From contig JAFATA010000006.1 in NCBI GenBank assembly GCA_019244165.1, positions 1-64,000 of the forward strand: DNA of 64,000 bases, read 5' to 3'. Positions 1 to 10,321 of the stretch are shown piece after piece; the first letter of the stretch is position 1; each line of letters begins with the position of its first letter. The notes beneath the pieces were generated by a model. The model worked only from the letters and a program-made list of their open reading frames with translations. It ran no database searches and had not been told where the DNA came from. The stretch is from Pseudonocardiales bacterium. Its GTDB lineage: Bacteria > Actinomycetota > Actinomycetes > Mycobacteriales > Pseudonocardiaceae. A program made the translations under genes and the position numbers.

Positions 1-117
1 TCCGTGCGCTGCCCTGTTCCACCTGCTCATCCAACCACACTGATCATGAGATGCGAGGGATTTTACTGGTTACAGTTGCGGGCGTGTCGTGACACTTCCA
101 GCAGGTCGGACCCATGA

Positions 118-333
118 TCAGCTACAGAACGGGACGCAAGTTCGGGCAAGAAGGCGCTTACCGCCGCGCAAGTCGACCTGGCGGTTCAGATGCGCGCGGC
201 CGGGGCAACCATACCCATGATCTGTAAAGCGGTCGGCGGAGTCGGCCGCTCAACGGTGTATCGGGCATTCGCCGAACACAACAGGCGCGTGCAGAGGACT
301 TCGGACATCCGTGCAGACGACTTCGGACATTGA
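118..333 (+). pseudogene. Resolvase/invertase C-terminal HTH remnant
   Basis: The frame is open from a TGA at 115-117 to the TGA at 331-333. It reads like the C-terminal helix-turn-helix of a serine recombinase: KKALTAAQVDLAVQMRAAG, then an IP..CKAVGGVGRSTVYRAF stretch matching the usual 'G.s...IA...gvsrsTvYR' pattern. No catalytic domain precedes it in any frame, so this is a decayed tail of a site-specific recombinase, probably left by a past mobile-element event. There is no plausible start codon or ribosome site. Confidence 0.55.
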
Positions 334-453
334 CAGGAACCACAGCAGCTCGGCCGGTATGCGCAGCACCCAGACCCAGTGGCACAAGGTATCGAGGTGG
401 CGGATGGGGGCGCCTCTCTCAATCCGGCTGAGCTGAGCTTGGCTCAGGCCTAG
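250..453 (-). pseudogene. XRE-family regulator fragment
   Basis: Read on the minus strand, the frame ending at the TGA complementary to 250-252 encodes RWLGLSQAQLSRIERG followed by PIRHLDTLCHWVWVLRIPAELLWF. That is the recognition helix and following segment of the actinobacterial XRE helix-turn-helix family, where LSRIE.G...DLDRL..WA..L.IP..LLWF is typical. The N-terminal helices and the rest of the protein are missing, and the fragment overlaps the neighbouring resolvase remnant on the other strand. Confidence 0.5.
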
Positions 454-797
454 CCATCGGCCTCGCGGCGCATAAGCGGATTGCCGAGGCGACCTGCCAT
501 GCTCCCCATCTTCTCGACGCCGAAGTGGGTCACGTCCTGCGCCGCGGGGAACGCGCTGGAGAGATCAGCGAGCAGACCGCGCGCACTGCACTGCTCGCTC
601 TGCCGGAGATGATCGAGCACCGCTATCCGCACACCGGGCGGTTGGCGGTGCTCGCCTGGGACCTGCGAGGCACGATCACTTTCTCCGACGCGCTGTACGT
701 TGCACTGGCCACGGTGTTAGAGGTGCCACTGCTGACCGCGGACGTCAGACTCAGCAAAGCCCCTGGTCGGTTCTGCCAGGTGATGCTGATCAGGTGA
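432..797 (+). pseudogene. VapC-type PIN-domain toxin, 5'-truncated
   Basis: The frame opens directly after a TGA at 429-431 and encodes CHAPHLLDAEVGHVLRRGE, then RYPHTGRLAVLAWDLRG, FSDALYVALATVLEVPLLTAD and RLSKAPG. These are the central and C-terminal parts of a PIN-domain VapC ribonuclease, including the late acidic residues (SDA and TAD). The N-terminal strand carrying the first catalytic Asp (usually VDAS) is missing, and no VapB antitoxin is adjacent. An internal ATG at 525 gives 90 residues that would lack an active site. I judge it inactivated. Confidence 0.6.
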
Positions 798-1110
798 CGG
801 TCACACCATCTCGCGCGGGCTGCCGGGCGGCTGAGTTGCCACCTTCCCGGGGTGGGGGGACGACGGGAGCGATCGGCTTACCCTCTCGGGCCGCTACCCG
901 GGCGGCGGGATGCTCCACCAGAGCAAGGACGCGGGAAGCCATGAATCGGGCGGTGCGCACCGGCGTTCCGCTCCGGGTGACCTCGGTGACCTCCACGATG
1001 CCGCGACCGTGGGTGATCTCCACCCGCCGGCCGTTGCGGGTGGCCTCGATCTCATACGTCCGGGTGGCGCCACCGGCGTCAATGACAATCTCGGTGCGAT
1101 CACCCTTCAT
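790..1110 (-). CDS. Conserved hypothetical protein, 106 aa
   Basis: A 106-residue soluble, charged protein with no signal peptide or membrane segment. It begins MKGDRTEIVIDAGGATRTYEI and looks like two short beta-rich repeats followed by a Pro/Arg-rich tail. The ATG at 1110 has a GAGG-like ribosome site upstream, and its composition matches the neighbours. I recognise no catalytic motif. It is the first apparently intact gene after the remnant zone and runs in the same direction as the mltG-ruvX-alaS block. Function unknown. Confidence 0.55.
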   Translation of the reverse strand: MKGDRTEIVIDAGGATRTYEIEATRNGRRVEITHGRGIVEVTEVTRSGTPVRTARFMASRVLALVEHPAARVAAREGKPIAPVVPPPREGGNSAARQPARDGVTVT

Positions 1111-1207
1111 GGCCTGCCATCCTCACCTCGCCTGGCCCAGACGCCCCGTGCAACCACCCGGGCCGCCCGATCATTCCCGGTCGCAGACTGTGCTGCGCTC
1201 CGAATGA

Positions 1208-1819
1208 TCACCCGGGAGGGTGAAGCACCACCAGCCAGGACGCGGCGAGCATGGCCGGGCCATGGGGCAGCTCACGCACCCCGCGCAGCCGTGCCGGCAC
1301 GGCGAGGACGGCGGTCACCACGCTGGCCGCCAGGACCGCCAGCACCCACCCCGACCAGGACGTCGCCGCCGTGAGCGCGCCCAGGCTGCCGGCAAGTTTG
1401 ACGTCGCCGCCGCCCAGGGCGGCTGGCGCGAGCAGGCGCACCGCGGCATACCCGCCGGCCCACAACGCCGCGCCAGCGGCAGCCCGAGCCAGTGGTCCGG
1501 CGTCCCCCGCACCGAGGGCAGCGACTGCCAGCAGGACGGCGACCACCGGATAGGCCGGCAGGGTCAGCGTGTCGGGCAGTCGCCGGGCGATCAGGTCGGC
1601 GCCACTCAACAGCGCGCCGGCCCAGCCCAGCACCAGCGGGACCGGCCACCACCACACCGGCAGGTCCCGCTCGCCGACCACTGCCCACACCGCGGCCACC
1701 GCCACGGCGCAGAGCGGCACCGGCACCCGCACACCCCGGGGAATCCGGCGCATCATCATCGCTCCGGCGCCACCCGCCAGCGCTCCCGTCACGGCCATCC
1801 ACCCACTGCCCACGCCCAC
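1208..1819 (-). CDS. Prepilin peptidase, A24 family (short form)
   Basis: A 203-residue, very hydrophobic protein with about six membrane helices. It carries both aspartates expected of type IV prepilin peptidases: DLIARRLPDTLT (around residues 76-87) and GGGDVKL (around residues 138-144). The N-terminal methylase-type extension of the long PilD form is absent, as is usual in actinobacteria. It would cleave leaders of Flp/Tad-type pilins at the membrane; no pilin genes are nearby. Start is GTG at 1819, with an in-frame ATG at 1798 behind GGGTGG as an alternative. It follows mltG directly. Confidence 0.8.
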   Translation of the reverse strand: MGVGSGWMAVTGALAGGAGAMMMRRIPRGVRVPVPLCAVAVAAVWAVVGERDLPVWWWPVPLVLGWAGALLSGADLIARRLPDTLTLPAYPVVAVLLAVAALGAGDAGPLARAAAGAALWAGGYAAVRLLAPAALGGGDVKLAGSLGALTAATSWSGWVLAVLAASVVTAVLAVPARLRGVRELPHGPAMLAASWLVVLHPPG

Positions 1820-1866
1820 CAGCGTGCCCGGCGCACGGCGAGGGAGGGGCGCCTGGCGACGCCGCC

Positions 1867-1893
1867 TGTGGATCGCGGGGTAGCTGTGGACAA
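1867..1893. promoter_or_regulatory. Pair of DnaA-box-like sites
   Basis: In the gap between mltG and the prepilin peptidase gene the plus strand has TGTGGACAA at 1885-1893, the complement of the actinobacterial DnaA box TTGTCCACA. A weaker TGTGGATCG lies at 1867-1875 in the same orientation, 18 bp away. Two sites are far too few for an origin. They may be a titration or regulatory site, or chance. Confidence 0.3.
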
Positions 1894-1915
1894 CCTCGCA
1901 GCGAGCGTGCTGGGG

Positions 1916-3121
1916 CTAGATCACACCGCGGGCGACCGCGTCCCGGACCGCCGCGTCGTGCTCCTCGCGCGTCACCGAGAAACACGACGCGCCGTCTTTC
2001 TGACACTTCACGAAGTACCGCCAGGCTCCCGGCTCCGGGTGCAGCGCGGCGGTGATCGCCGCCGCGCTCGGCGAGCCGATCGGCGAGACCGGCAGCCCGA
2101 GGTTGAGGTAGGTGTTGTACGCACCCAGCCGGGCCCGGTCCGCATCGGAGGTGCGCGCCTGCTGCCGGTCCAGCGGATAGTTGATAGTGGAGTCCATCTG
2201 CAGGGGCATCCCGGCAGTGAGCCGGTTGTCAATGACCCGGGAGACCCGACGGAAGTCCCGGGTAATCGCCTCCCGCTCGATCACTGAAGCGATCACCAGG
2301 ACTTCGTACGCGCTGTGGCCGGTGCCGGCGGCGGAGCCGGGAAAGCCACCCGCCAGCAGCCGAGCCACCGAAGTGCTGATGACCTGCCGCAACAGGTCCA
2401 CCGCCGAACTGCCGGGGCGCACCTCGTAGTCCCCGGGGACCAGCAGGCCTTCCAGGCGGCGACGAGGCTGGACGCGCGCCACCGGATCGAGCGCCCAAGG
2501 GGGCACCACGAGCTGGTGAAGATCAGCCTGGCTCATCGCGGTGCGGAGGTCCCCGGGGCTCACGCAGGTGCTCACCCCGCCGATCACCGCGCAGCTGGCC
2601 CGGGAGATCGCGGTGAGCAGCCCTGGCACGGTCTTGCCGTTGGGCAGCTGAATGTTGTCCAGCTGCTCGCCGCCACGGATCTCCAAGTGTCCCACCCGAG
2701 CCGACGGTTCTTGCAGCTCAGCCACTGCGGCTGAGCCGGACATCCGCTCCCGCAGCTGGTAGTAGCCCGGCTGCACGGCGCGGATCCGGGGGTCGGCCTC
2801 GGCGGCGCGGGTGAACGCCCGGACGCTGGCGACCACGTTGTATCGCACCAGGGTGGCTCCGATTGTGGTGAGGCTCTGCCCGGCGTCGACCTGCACGACG
2901 GTCCGCGCACCACCAACTCCCGCGAAGTCCGGTACCATCCACCACGCCTGCAGCCTGCGCACCCCGAGGAGGACACCCCCGAGGGCCAGCACGAGCACAG
3001 CCAGTACCGCGCCCAGCACAAGACATCGACGACGCCGCTCCTGTGCCCGACGCCGGGCCCGATGGCCATCGGTCCGACGGCCGGCAGACCGATGGCCGGC
3101 GGCCCGGCGGCCGGCGGTCAC
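1916..3121 (-). CDS. mltG: Endolytic murein transglycosylase MltG
   Basis: A 401-residue member of the YceG/MltG family, which cleaves nascent glycan strands at the membrane and ends their elongation. An Arg-rich cytoplasmic tail (residues 1-33) precedes one membrane helix (about 34-55, [17 protein letters not shown]). The periplasmic-side domain has the family landmarks: [10 protein letters not shown] (cf. EGYLFPDTY), SVIERE with the catalytic Glu, and [11 protein letters not shown]. The start is GTG at 3121-3119, overlapping the ruvX stop as GTGA, so translation is probably coupled. In many actinomycetes aroE follows; here a prepilin peptidase gene follows instead. Confidence 0.93.
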   Translation of the reverse strand: MTAGRRAAGHRSAGRRTDGHRARRRAQERRRRCLVLGAVLAVLVLALGGVLLGVRRLQAWWMVPDFAGVGGARTVVQVDAGQSLTTIGATLVRYNVVASVRAFTRAAEADPRIRAVQPGYYQLRERMSGSAAVAELQEPSARVGHLEIRGGEQLDNIQLPNGKTVPGLLTAISRASCAVIGGVSTCVSPGDLRTAMSQADLHQLVVPPWALDPVARVQPRRRLEGLLVPGDYEVRPGSSAVDLLRQVISTSVARLLAGGFPGSAAGTGHSAYEVLVIASVIEREAITRDFRRVSRVIDNRLTAGMPLQMDSTINYPLDRQQARTSDADRARLGAYNTYLNLGLPVSPIGSPSAAAITAALHPEPGAWRYFVKCQKDGASCFSVTREEHDAAVRDAVARGVI

Positions 3122-3581
3122 CTCGCCGCCCGCCGGGCCTCAAGCCAGCCCTGCAGGATCTCCACCGCAGCGGCCTGGTCGAGCACCGCCCGCTGCTTGC
3201 GGCCGCGGACGCCACGCTCGGCGAGCACCCGGGCAGCCGAGACGGTGGTGAGGCGTTCGTCGATCAGCCGGACCGGAACACCAGCACCAAGCCGCTTGGC
3301 CAGGATGCGGGCGTACTCTGCGGCCGCCTGCGCCGCAGGACCGTGCCGGCCAGCCAGGGTGCGCGGGAGCCCGACCACCACTTCGACCACCTCGTGCTCG
3401 GCCACCAACGCCGCCAGCGCGTCGAGGTCCGTGCCGCCGGAGCGGTCGCGGTTCAGGGTAAGTAGGGGTGTGGCAAGGATCCCGGCGGGATCAGAGAGCG
3501 CCACCCCCACCCGCACCTCGCCGAAATCCACCCCGAGCCGCCGCCCCGGCCGGTCCTCAGCTCGCTCGGGATCGGGCACGG

Positions 3582-3585
<4 letters not shown>
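3118..3585 (-). CDS. ruvX: Holliday junction resolvase-like protein RuvX/YqgF
   Basis: A 155-residue RNase H-fold protein of the YqgF/RuvX family, implicated in pre-16S rRNA processing and Holliday junction resolution. Visible motifs are [16 protein letters not shown] with the first catalytic Asp, [26 protein letters not shown] and [14 protein letters not shown]. The start is GTG at 3585-3583 overlapping the alaS stop (GTGA), and its own stop overlaps mltG in the same way. The three genes therefore form a tightly coupled core operon. Confidence 0.93.
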
Positions 3586-6266
<2,681 letters not shown>

Positions 6267-6276
6267 GGGTCTTTCC

Positions 6277-6546
6277 TCACGAAGCGCTTCGCACGCGGTC
6301 CTGGCTCCGGGCAAGCTCGATACCCGTACGCTGGGCCACGGTGGCCTGCAGTTCGGCTTGGCGCTGCAGCATCCCGTCCCGCACATCCGCGCCAAAAGAA
6401 CCCACCGCCGTGGCCAGTTCTCGAACCGCGTCACCGATGTTCTCGGCGGCACCGGCAGGAGTCATCCGGTAGGCGACCTCGCGAGCCTTGCGGGTGGTCA
6501 GGACCCCGGCAGCAATGCCCAGGCTAAACCACAGCATCCGCTTCAC
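6277..6546 (-). CDS. DUF6167 family small membrane-anchored protein
   Basis: An 89-residue protein starting [21 protein letters not shown], a single N-terminal membrane helix, followed by a helical, charged domain. It matches the short protein conserved between DUF948 and alaS in actinobacteria. The start is GTG at 6546-6544 overlapping the DUF948 stop (GTGA). Only 10 bp separate its stop from the alaS start. Biochemical role unknown; position implies co-transcription with alaS. Confidence 0.8.
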   Translation of the reverse strand: MKRMLWFSLGIAAGVLTTRKAREVAYRMTPAGAAENIGDAVRELATAVGSFGADVRDGMLQRQAELQATVAQRTGIELARSQDRVRSAS

Positions 6547-6947
6547 CGCTTGCCCGCCTTCCGCCGCTCCCGGCGTCGGGATTCCTCGTCTTTGCGGCTC
6601 TTGCTGCGGCGGCGGATCGCTTTGCTCACGCCATAGGATAGCGCCGCTAGCCGCACCAACGGCCCGCCCAGGGTCGCGGTGAACAGTGAGGTCAACGCGG
6701 ACACGTTGCCGGTGACCGCTTGGGCGTTGGCGGTGATCCCGTCCAGCCGTTCCAGCTGGGTGTTGACCTGGGTGACGGTGGTGTTGGCGCCGCTGAACAG
6801 CGGATCAGCGTCCTTGCTGGCCTTACGGATCGCCGAGGTCGCCTCGTCCAGGGTGCGACCCAGCTTGATCAGTGGCACGGCGAGTAGACCCACCAGCACC
6901 ACGAACGCACCAGCAGCAATCAGCGCGGCGATCTGACCTGCCGACAC
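6543..6947 (-). CDS. DUF948 domain protein
   Basis: A 134-residue protein with one N-terminal membrane helix (IAALIAAGAFVVLVGLLAV), a long heptad-like central region (residues about 30-95, LDEATSAIRKASKDADP onward) and a very basic C-terminus (RRRSKSRKDEESRRRERRK). This is the DUF948 architecture. GTG start at 6947 with GAGGAGGG just upstream. First gene of the DUF948-DUF6167-alaS-ruvX-mltG run. Function unknown; envelope association is inferred from topology only. Confidence 0.82.
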   Translation of the reverse strand: MSAGQIAALIAAGAFVVLVGLLAVPLIKLGRTLDEATSAIRKASKDADPLFSGANTTVTQVNTQLERLDGITANAQAVTGNVSALTSLFTATLGGPLVRLAALSYGVSKAIRRRSKSRKDEESRRRERRKAGKR

Positions 6948-7055
6948 GTGCCCTCCTCGCCGATGGCAGGATTCGGTCGCGGCGGGCTACGCCGCACCGG
7001 TGATTGGGCGGTCAGGCTACCGGTTCCGTTCCCGCCTGTTGCTCGTGGGCTGCCC

Positions 7056-8273
7056 TTATGGGGTGTCGAGGACGAGCTGGGCGGGGTGGGGATGGCTGAG
7101 GAAGTCGTGGTGGGAGACCTCCCAGCCGTACGCTCCGGCAAGCGGGAACACCACGATGTCACCGACCCGCAGCCGCTGCACCCAGATTCCTCGGGCGAGC
7201 ACGTCCTGGGGGGTACACAACTCGCCGACCAGGTCGACACACCCCGCGCGCAGCTGCGGCCGGGCGAACGGATAGCGCCACTCCTCGACCGGCAGCACCG
7301 CGAACGGGTGGCTGTATCTCCAGGCGGCCGGCAACCGGAAGTGGTGGGTCCCGCCGCGGAGCACCGCGAAAAAGCGGTCGTGGGTGCACTTGAGGTCGAT
7401 GACCTCGGCGGCGTACCAACCCGCCTCGGCGACCAGGAACCGACCCAACTCGAAGATCAATCGTACCCCGGGGGGCAGGTGCTGGATCGCGGCGCCAAGC
7501 CCGTCGGCGAACCTCGGCAGATCGAAGCCCGCACCGCCGGTGTAGGCCACCCCGATGCCGCCGCCGACGTCGATGACCTCCAGGGTGATGCGGTGCCGGG
7601 CCACCTGACGGGTACACCACGCCACGCTGTCGGTGACGAAGTTGGCGTGCGCCTGCGCGTCGAGGTTGTTCGACGTGCAGTGCAGGTGAAAGCCGCGCAG
7701 CAGGAGCGCCGGGAGCGCGCGGGTGAGCTGGAGTGCCTCCGCCAGTAGGGTTTCGTCGATGCCGAACTGGGTCGCCGTTCCGGCCATGCTCAGCTCGCCG
7801 GGTAGTCCGCCAGTACGCCGGTTCACCCGCAGCGCGACCGGCACGCGAACCCCCAGCTCGGCTCCGATCAGCGCTGCCCGGCGCAGCTCGTGCAGGCTCT
7901 CCACGTTGAGCAGGTGCAGGCCAGCCCGCAGCGCCCCGGTGATCTCAGCGTCGGTTTTGGCCGGGCCGCTGAACACCAGCCGCGGCGCGCCCGCGGCGAG
8001 CGCCTTGGTGATCTCGCCCAGCGAGGCCACCTCGAATCCCTCGACATATCCTGCCATCTTGCTCAGCACCGCGGGATGGGTATTGGCCTTGATCGCGTAG
8101 TACAGCTCGCAGCGCTCGGGCAGCGCGAGACGGACCGCCTCGACCCGCTCGAGGAGTGTGCCCAGGTCGTAGACGTACGCACACACCGGCTGCTCACCGG
8201 TTGCCTGCTCGCGCAGCGCCGCGCTCACCCGTTCCCAGGCAGCTCCCTGGGGCTGCTGGACACACCCGGTCAC
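7056..8273 (-). CDS. Siderophore-type PLP-dependent decarboxylase (fold III)
   Basis: A 405-residue fold-type III (alanine racemase/DapDC-like) PLP enzyme. K62 in YAIKAN is the expected Schiff-base lysine; DVGGGIG binds phosphate; GELCTPQDVLA supplies the substrate-site Cys and Asp. The C-terminal AGAYGWEVSHHDFLSHPHP stretch resembles the siderophore decarboxylases SbnH and PvsE more than lysine-biosynthetic LysA. Such enzymes decarboxylate an amino acid already attached to citrate, or free ornithine/DAP. The GTG start overlaps the preceding synthetase stop (GTGA), so it is the third gene of the operon. The exact substrate is not predictable here. Confidence 0.8.
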   Translation of the reverse strand: MTGCVQQPQGAAWERVSAALREQATGEQPVCAYVYDLGTLLERVEAVRLALPERCELYYAIKANTHPAVLSKMAGYVEGFEVASLGEITKALAAGAPRLVFSGPAKTDAEITGALRAGLHLLNVESLHELRRAALIGAELGVRVPVALRVNRRTGGLPGELSMAGTATQFGIDETLLAEALQLTRALPALLLRGFHLHCTSNNLDAQAHANFVTDSVAWCTRQVARHRITLEVIDVGGGIGVAYTGGAGFDLPRFADGLGAAIQHLPPGVRLIFELGRFLVAEAGWYAAEVIDLKCTHDRFFAVLRGGTHHFRLPAAWRYSHPFAVLPVEEWRYPFARPQLRAGCVDLVGELCTPQDVLARGIWVQRLRVGDIVVFPLAGAYGWEVSHHDFLSHPHPAQLVLDTP

Positions 8274-10321
8274 GGGCGCTGGGTACCCCGCACGAGGGGC
8301 AGCGCACCACCCTCGTGGAGGGGGTTGCGCACCTGGGCGTACTGGTCACCGCCAGCGGGGTCCAGGCGCATCCGGGCGAACGCCTTAATGGGCAAGGTGG
8401 GCCCGAGCAGAACGGCGCGGTCGGCGGCGACGTTCTCGCGCAGCGCCGGGTCAGTGTCCAAGTCGGCGAGCAGTCCCTCCACGATCACCCGGACCCGCTG
8501 CCATGCCGCCTGAGGGTTGACGCCACACCGGGCGACCACGTGGGCGATGATCTCGCCGAGGTGGTTTGACAGCACTGTGTACAGCGCTTTGGCCCGCATC
8601 ACCTGGACGTCCTCGGTCACCGTGACCGTTCCCGGCCGGGGATCGAGCCGCAGTCCCTGCCGCCGCAGCCGTGGGGGGTAGATCCGCATCCCACCCCAGT
8701 CCCGCAGCACCAACCGGGTTGGGGCGGCGCCGACGAAGGTGAAGATGCAGTTCTGCAGGTGGGCCTCCACCGCGATGCCGTACTTGGTCATGAGGATCAC
8801 GGTTACCGGCAGGAGCAGCCTGGCGTACTCCTCGGCGAAGTGCAGCCCGGCCACGCTGAGGTCGTCCTGCCCGCACCTGGCCGCATAGCGGGTGACAAGC
8901 TCCACCACCAGGCTGGAGTCCGTCACCGGCGCGTGGGCAGGCAACGCACAGCCCGGTACCGGCAGCTCCTCGGGACGGAGGTAGGTGCTGATGTCGCTGC
9001 GGACGAGCGCGGACAGCGCGCGGGAGCGGCGCTCGGGGTCCGGATCGTGGGCCTGCGGCAGGTAACTGGCGCCCGCAAGCTCCTCGAGCAGGACGATCCG
9101 ATCGACCAGGGCGGGCTCACGGGCGATGATCCGCCGGAGCAGCCGGCTGTACACCGGCCCGTTGTTCGTCGTGTGCGCCGAGATGGACCGCCGGGTAGAG
9201 CCGATCAACGTGTCGAGGGCGGTCTTGACGAGCAGGCGCCGGCCTGTGGGCGAGCGCTCGGTGAGCAACGTCCGCAGGCTGGAGGTCGGCACGCCAGCCA
9301 GCCGGGCAGCGGGCACGGGCACCACCGTGCCCTCGGCGATCTCCTCCGCGAGCACGGGGCGGACGACCTGATCGAGCTGCCAGGCGTGCACCGGCAGGAA
9401 CAGATAGCGGGCGGGATCGAGCACAGCGGCGCGGAAGTGCTCCCCGATGGCGGTGGCCAGCCCCGGGTACTCGGCGCACAGCAGCTGCCCGACATCGCGG
9501 CCCTGCTCGTCGGGGGTGGACTCGACGCGCTCTCGCCGGATACCCACCAGGATCAGATCGGTAAAGGTCTCGGACTCCAGGTCGTGGCGCAGCAGATCAA
9601 CTGGTTGCATGCCCAGCCGGCCGCGCCCGCACGGGTGCAGGTTGTGTCCCTCGGTGTTGAGCCGCTCGAAGAACACCATCACGTCCTGGGGCGTCTCGCT
9701 AGCGCAGACCAGTTGTGCCAGACCGATCGTGTCCGGCGCCTGCAGCTGGCGTGCAACCTGGCGCAGGGCCAGCCGCTGTTCTTCGGATCGGGTGTAGGCC
9801 AGCGTGAGGTTGGCCACGCTGTCCGCGAGCTCGGTGGTGAACGATTGCCAGCCCGGCGCCGGCTCGCAGGCGGCCAGCAGCTCGACGAGATCGTGCGGCG
9901 AGGAGATCACACTCTCCTCGCCGGCCCGCAGGCAGAGCACCGGGCCGCCCGGCTTGACGTTGTTGAAAGCGTGCTCGGCGCGGACCAGGAAGGCCAGCAT
10001 CACCGTCTCGTTAAGCTGGTGGACCTGCCAGATGCCCGGCTGAACAGCGCCCAGCACCGACTCGAGCGCCGGGGCATCCGCGCGGTCTTGCGCGGGGGTG
10101 CTGACCTGCAGACGGCGGCTGGCCGTGCGGATCGCGCCGACGTCCTCCCGCCACAGGGCCGCGAGCAGCCGGTGCAAGACCGTGGTCCGCGCCCTCGGCA
10201 GCTGCTCGAGGAACGCCGCAGCGTACCGCGGCACGTTCGCGCCCAGGGTTTCATACATCCGCAGTTCCTCGATCGTGCGGAGCTGCACCCGCTCGGGGGT
10301 GGTCTCCTGGAGGTGGCTCAT
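8270..10321 (-). CDS. NRPS-independent siderophore synthetase, IucA/IucC family (second)
   Basis: A 683-residue NIS synthetase, which condenses a carboxylic acid (citrate-type) with an amine or alcohol through an acyl-adenylate. It shows the family motifs HPCGRGRLGMQPVDLL, FLPVHAWQLDQVV, PTSSLRTLL, KTALDTLIGSTRRSIS and EAHLQNCIFTF, plus the C-terminal FhuF-like iron-reductase-related segment. I chose ATG at 10321-10319, which overlaps the upstream synthetase stop as ATGA; the longer frame to 10423 runs back inside that gene. The C-terminal stop overlaps the decarboxylase start. With two different synthetases, two amide bonds on one carboxylate core are expected. Confidence 0.9.
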   Translation of the reverse strand: MSHLQETTPERVQLRTIEELRMYETLGANVPRYAAAFLEQLPRARTTVLHRLLAALWREDVGAIRTASRRLQVSTPAQDRADAPALESVLGAVQPGIWQVHQLNETVMLAFLVRAEHAFNNVKPGGPVLCLRAGEESVISSPHDLVELLAACEPAPGWQSFTTELADSVANLTLAYTRSEEQRLALRQVARQLQAPDTIGLAQLVCASETPQDVMVFFERLNTEGHNLHPCGRGRLGMQPVDLLRHDLESETFTDLILVGIRRERVESTPDEQGRDVGQLLCAEYPGLATAIGEHFRAAVLDPARYLFLPVHAWQLDQVVRPVLAEEIAEGTVVPVPAARLAGVPTSSLRTLLTERSPTGRRLLVKTALDTLIGSTRRSISAHTTNNGPVYSRLLRRIIAREPALVDRIVLLEELAGASYLPQAHDPDPERRSRALSALVRSDISTYLRPEELPVPGCALPAHAPVTDSSLVVELVTRYAARCGQDDLSVAGLHFAEEYARLLLPVTVILMTKYGIAVEAHLQNCIFTFVGAAPTRLVLRDWGGMRIYPPRLRRQGLRLDPRPGTVTVTEDVQVMRAKALYTVLSNHLGEIIAHVVARCGVNPQAAWQRVRVIVEGLLADLDTDPALRENVAADRAVLLGPTLPIKAFARMRLDPAGGDQYAQVRNPLHEGGALPLVRGTQRP

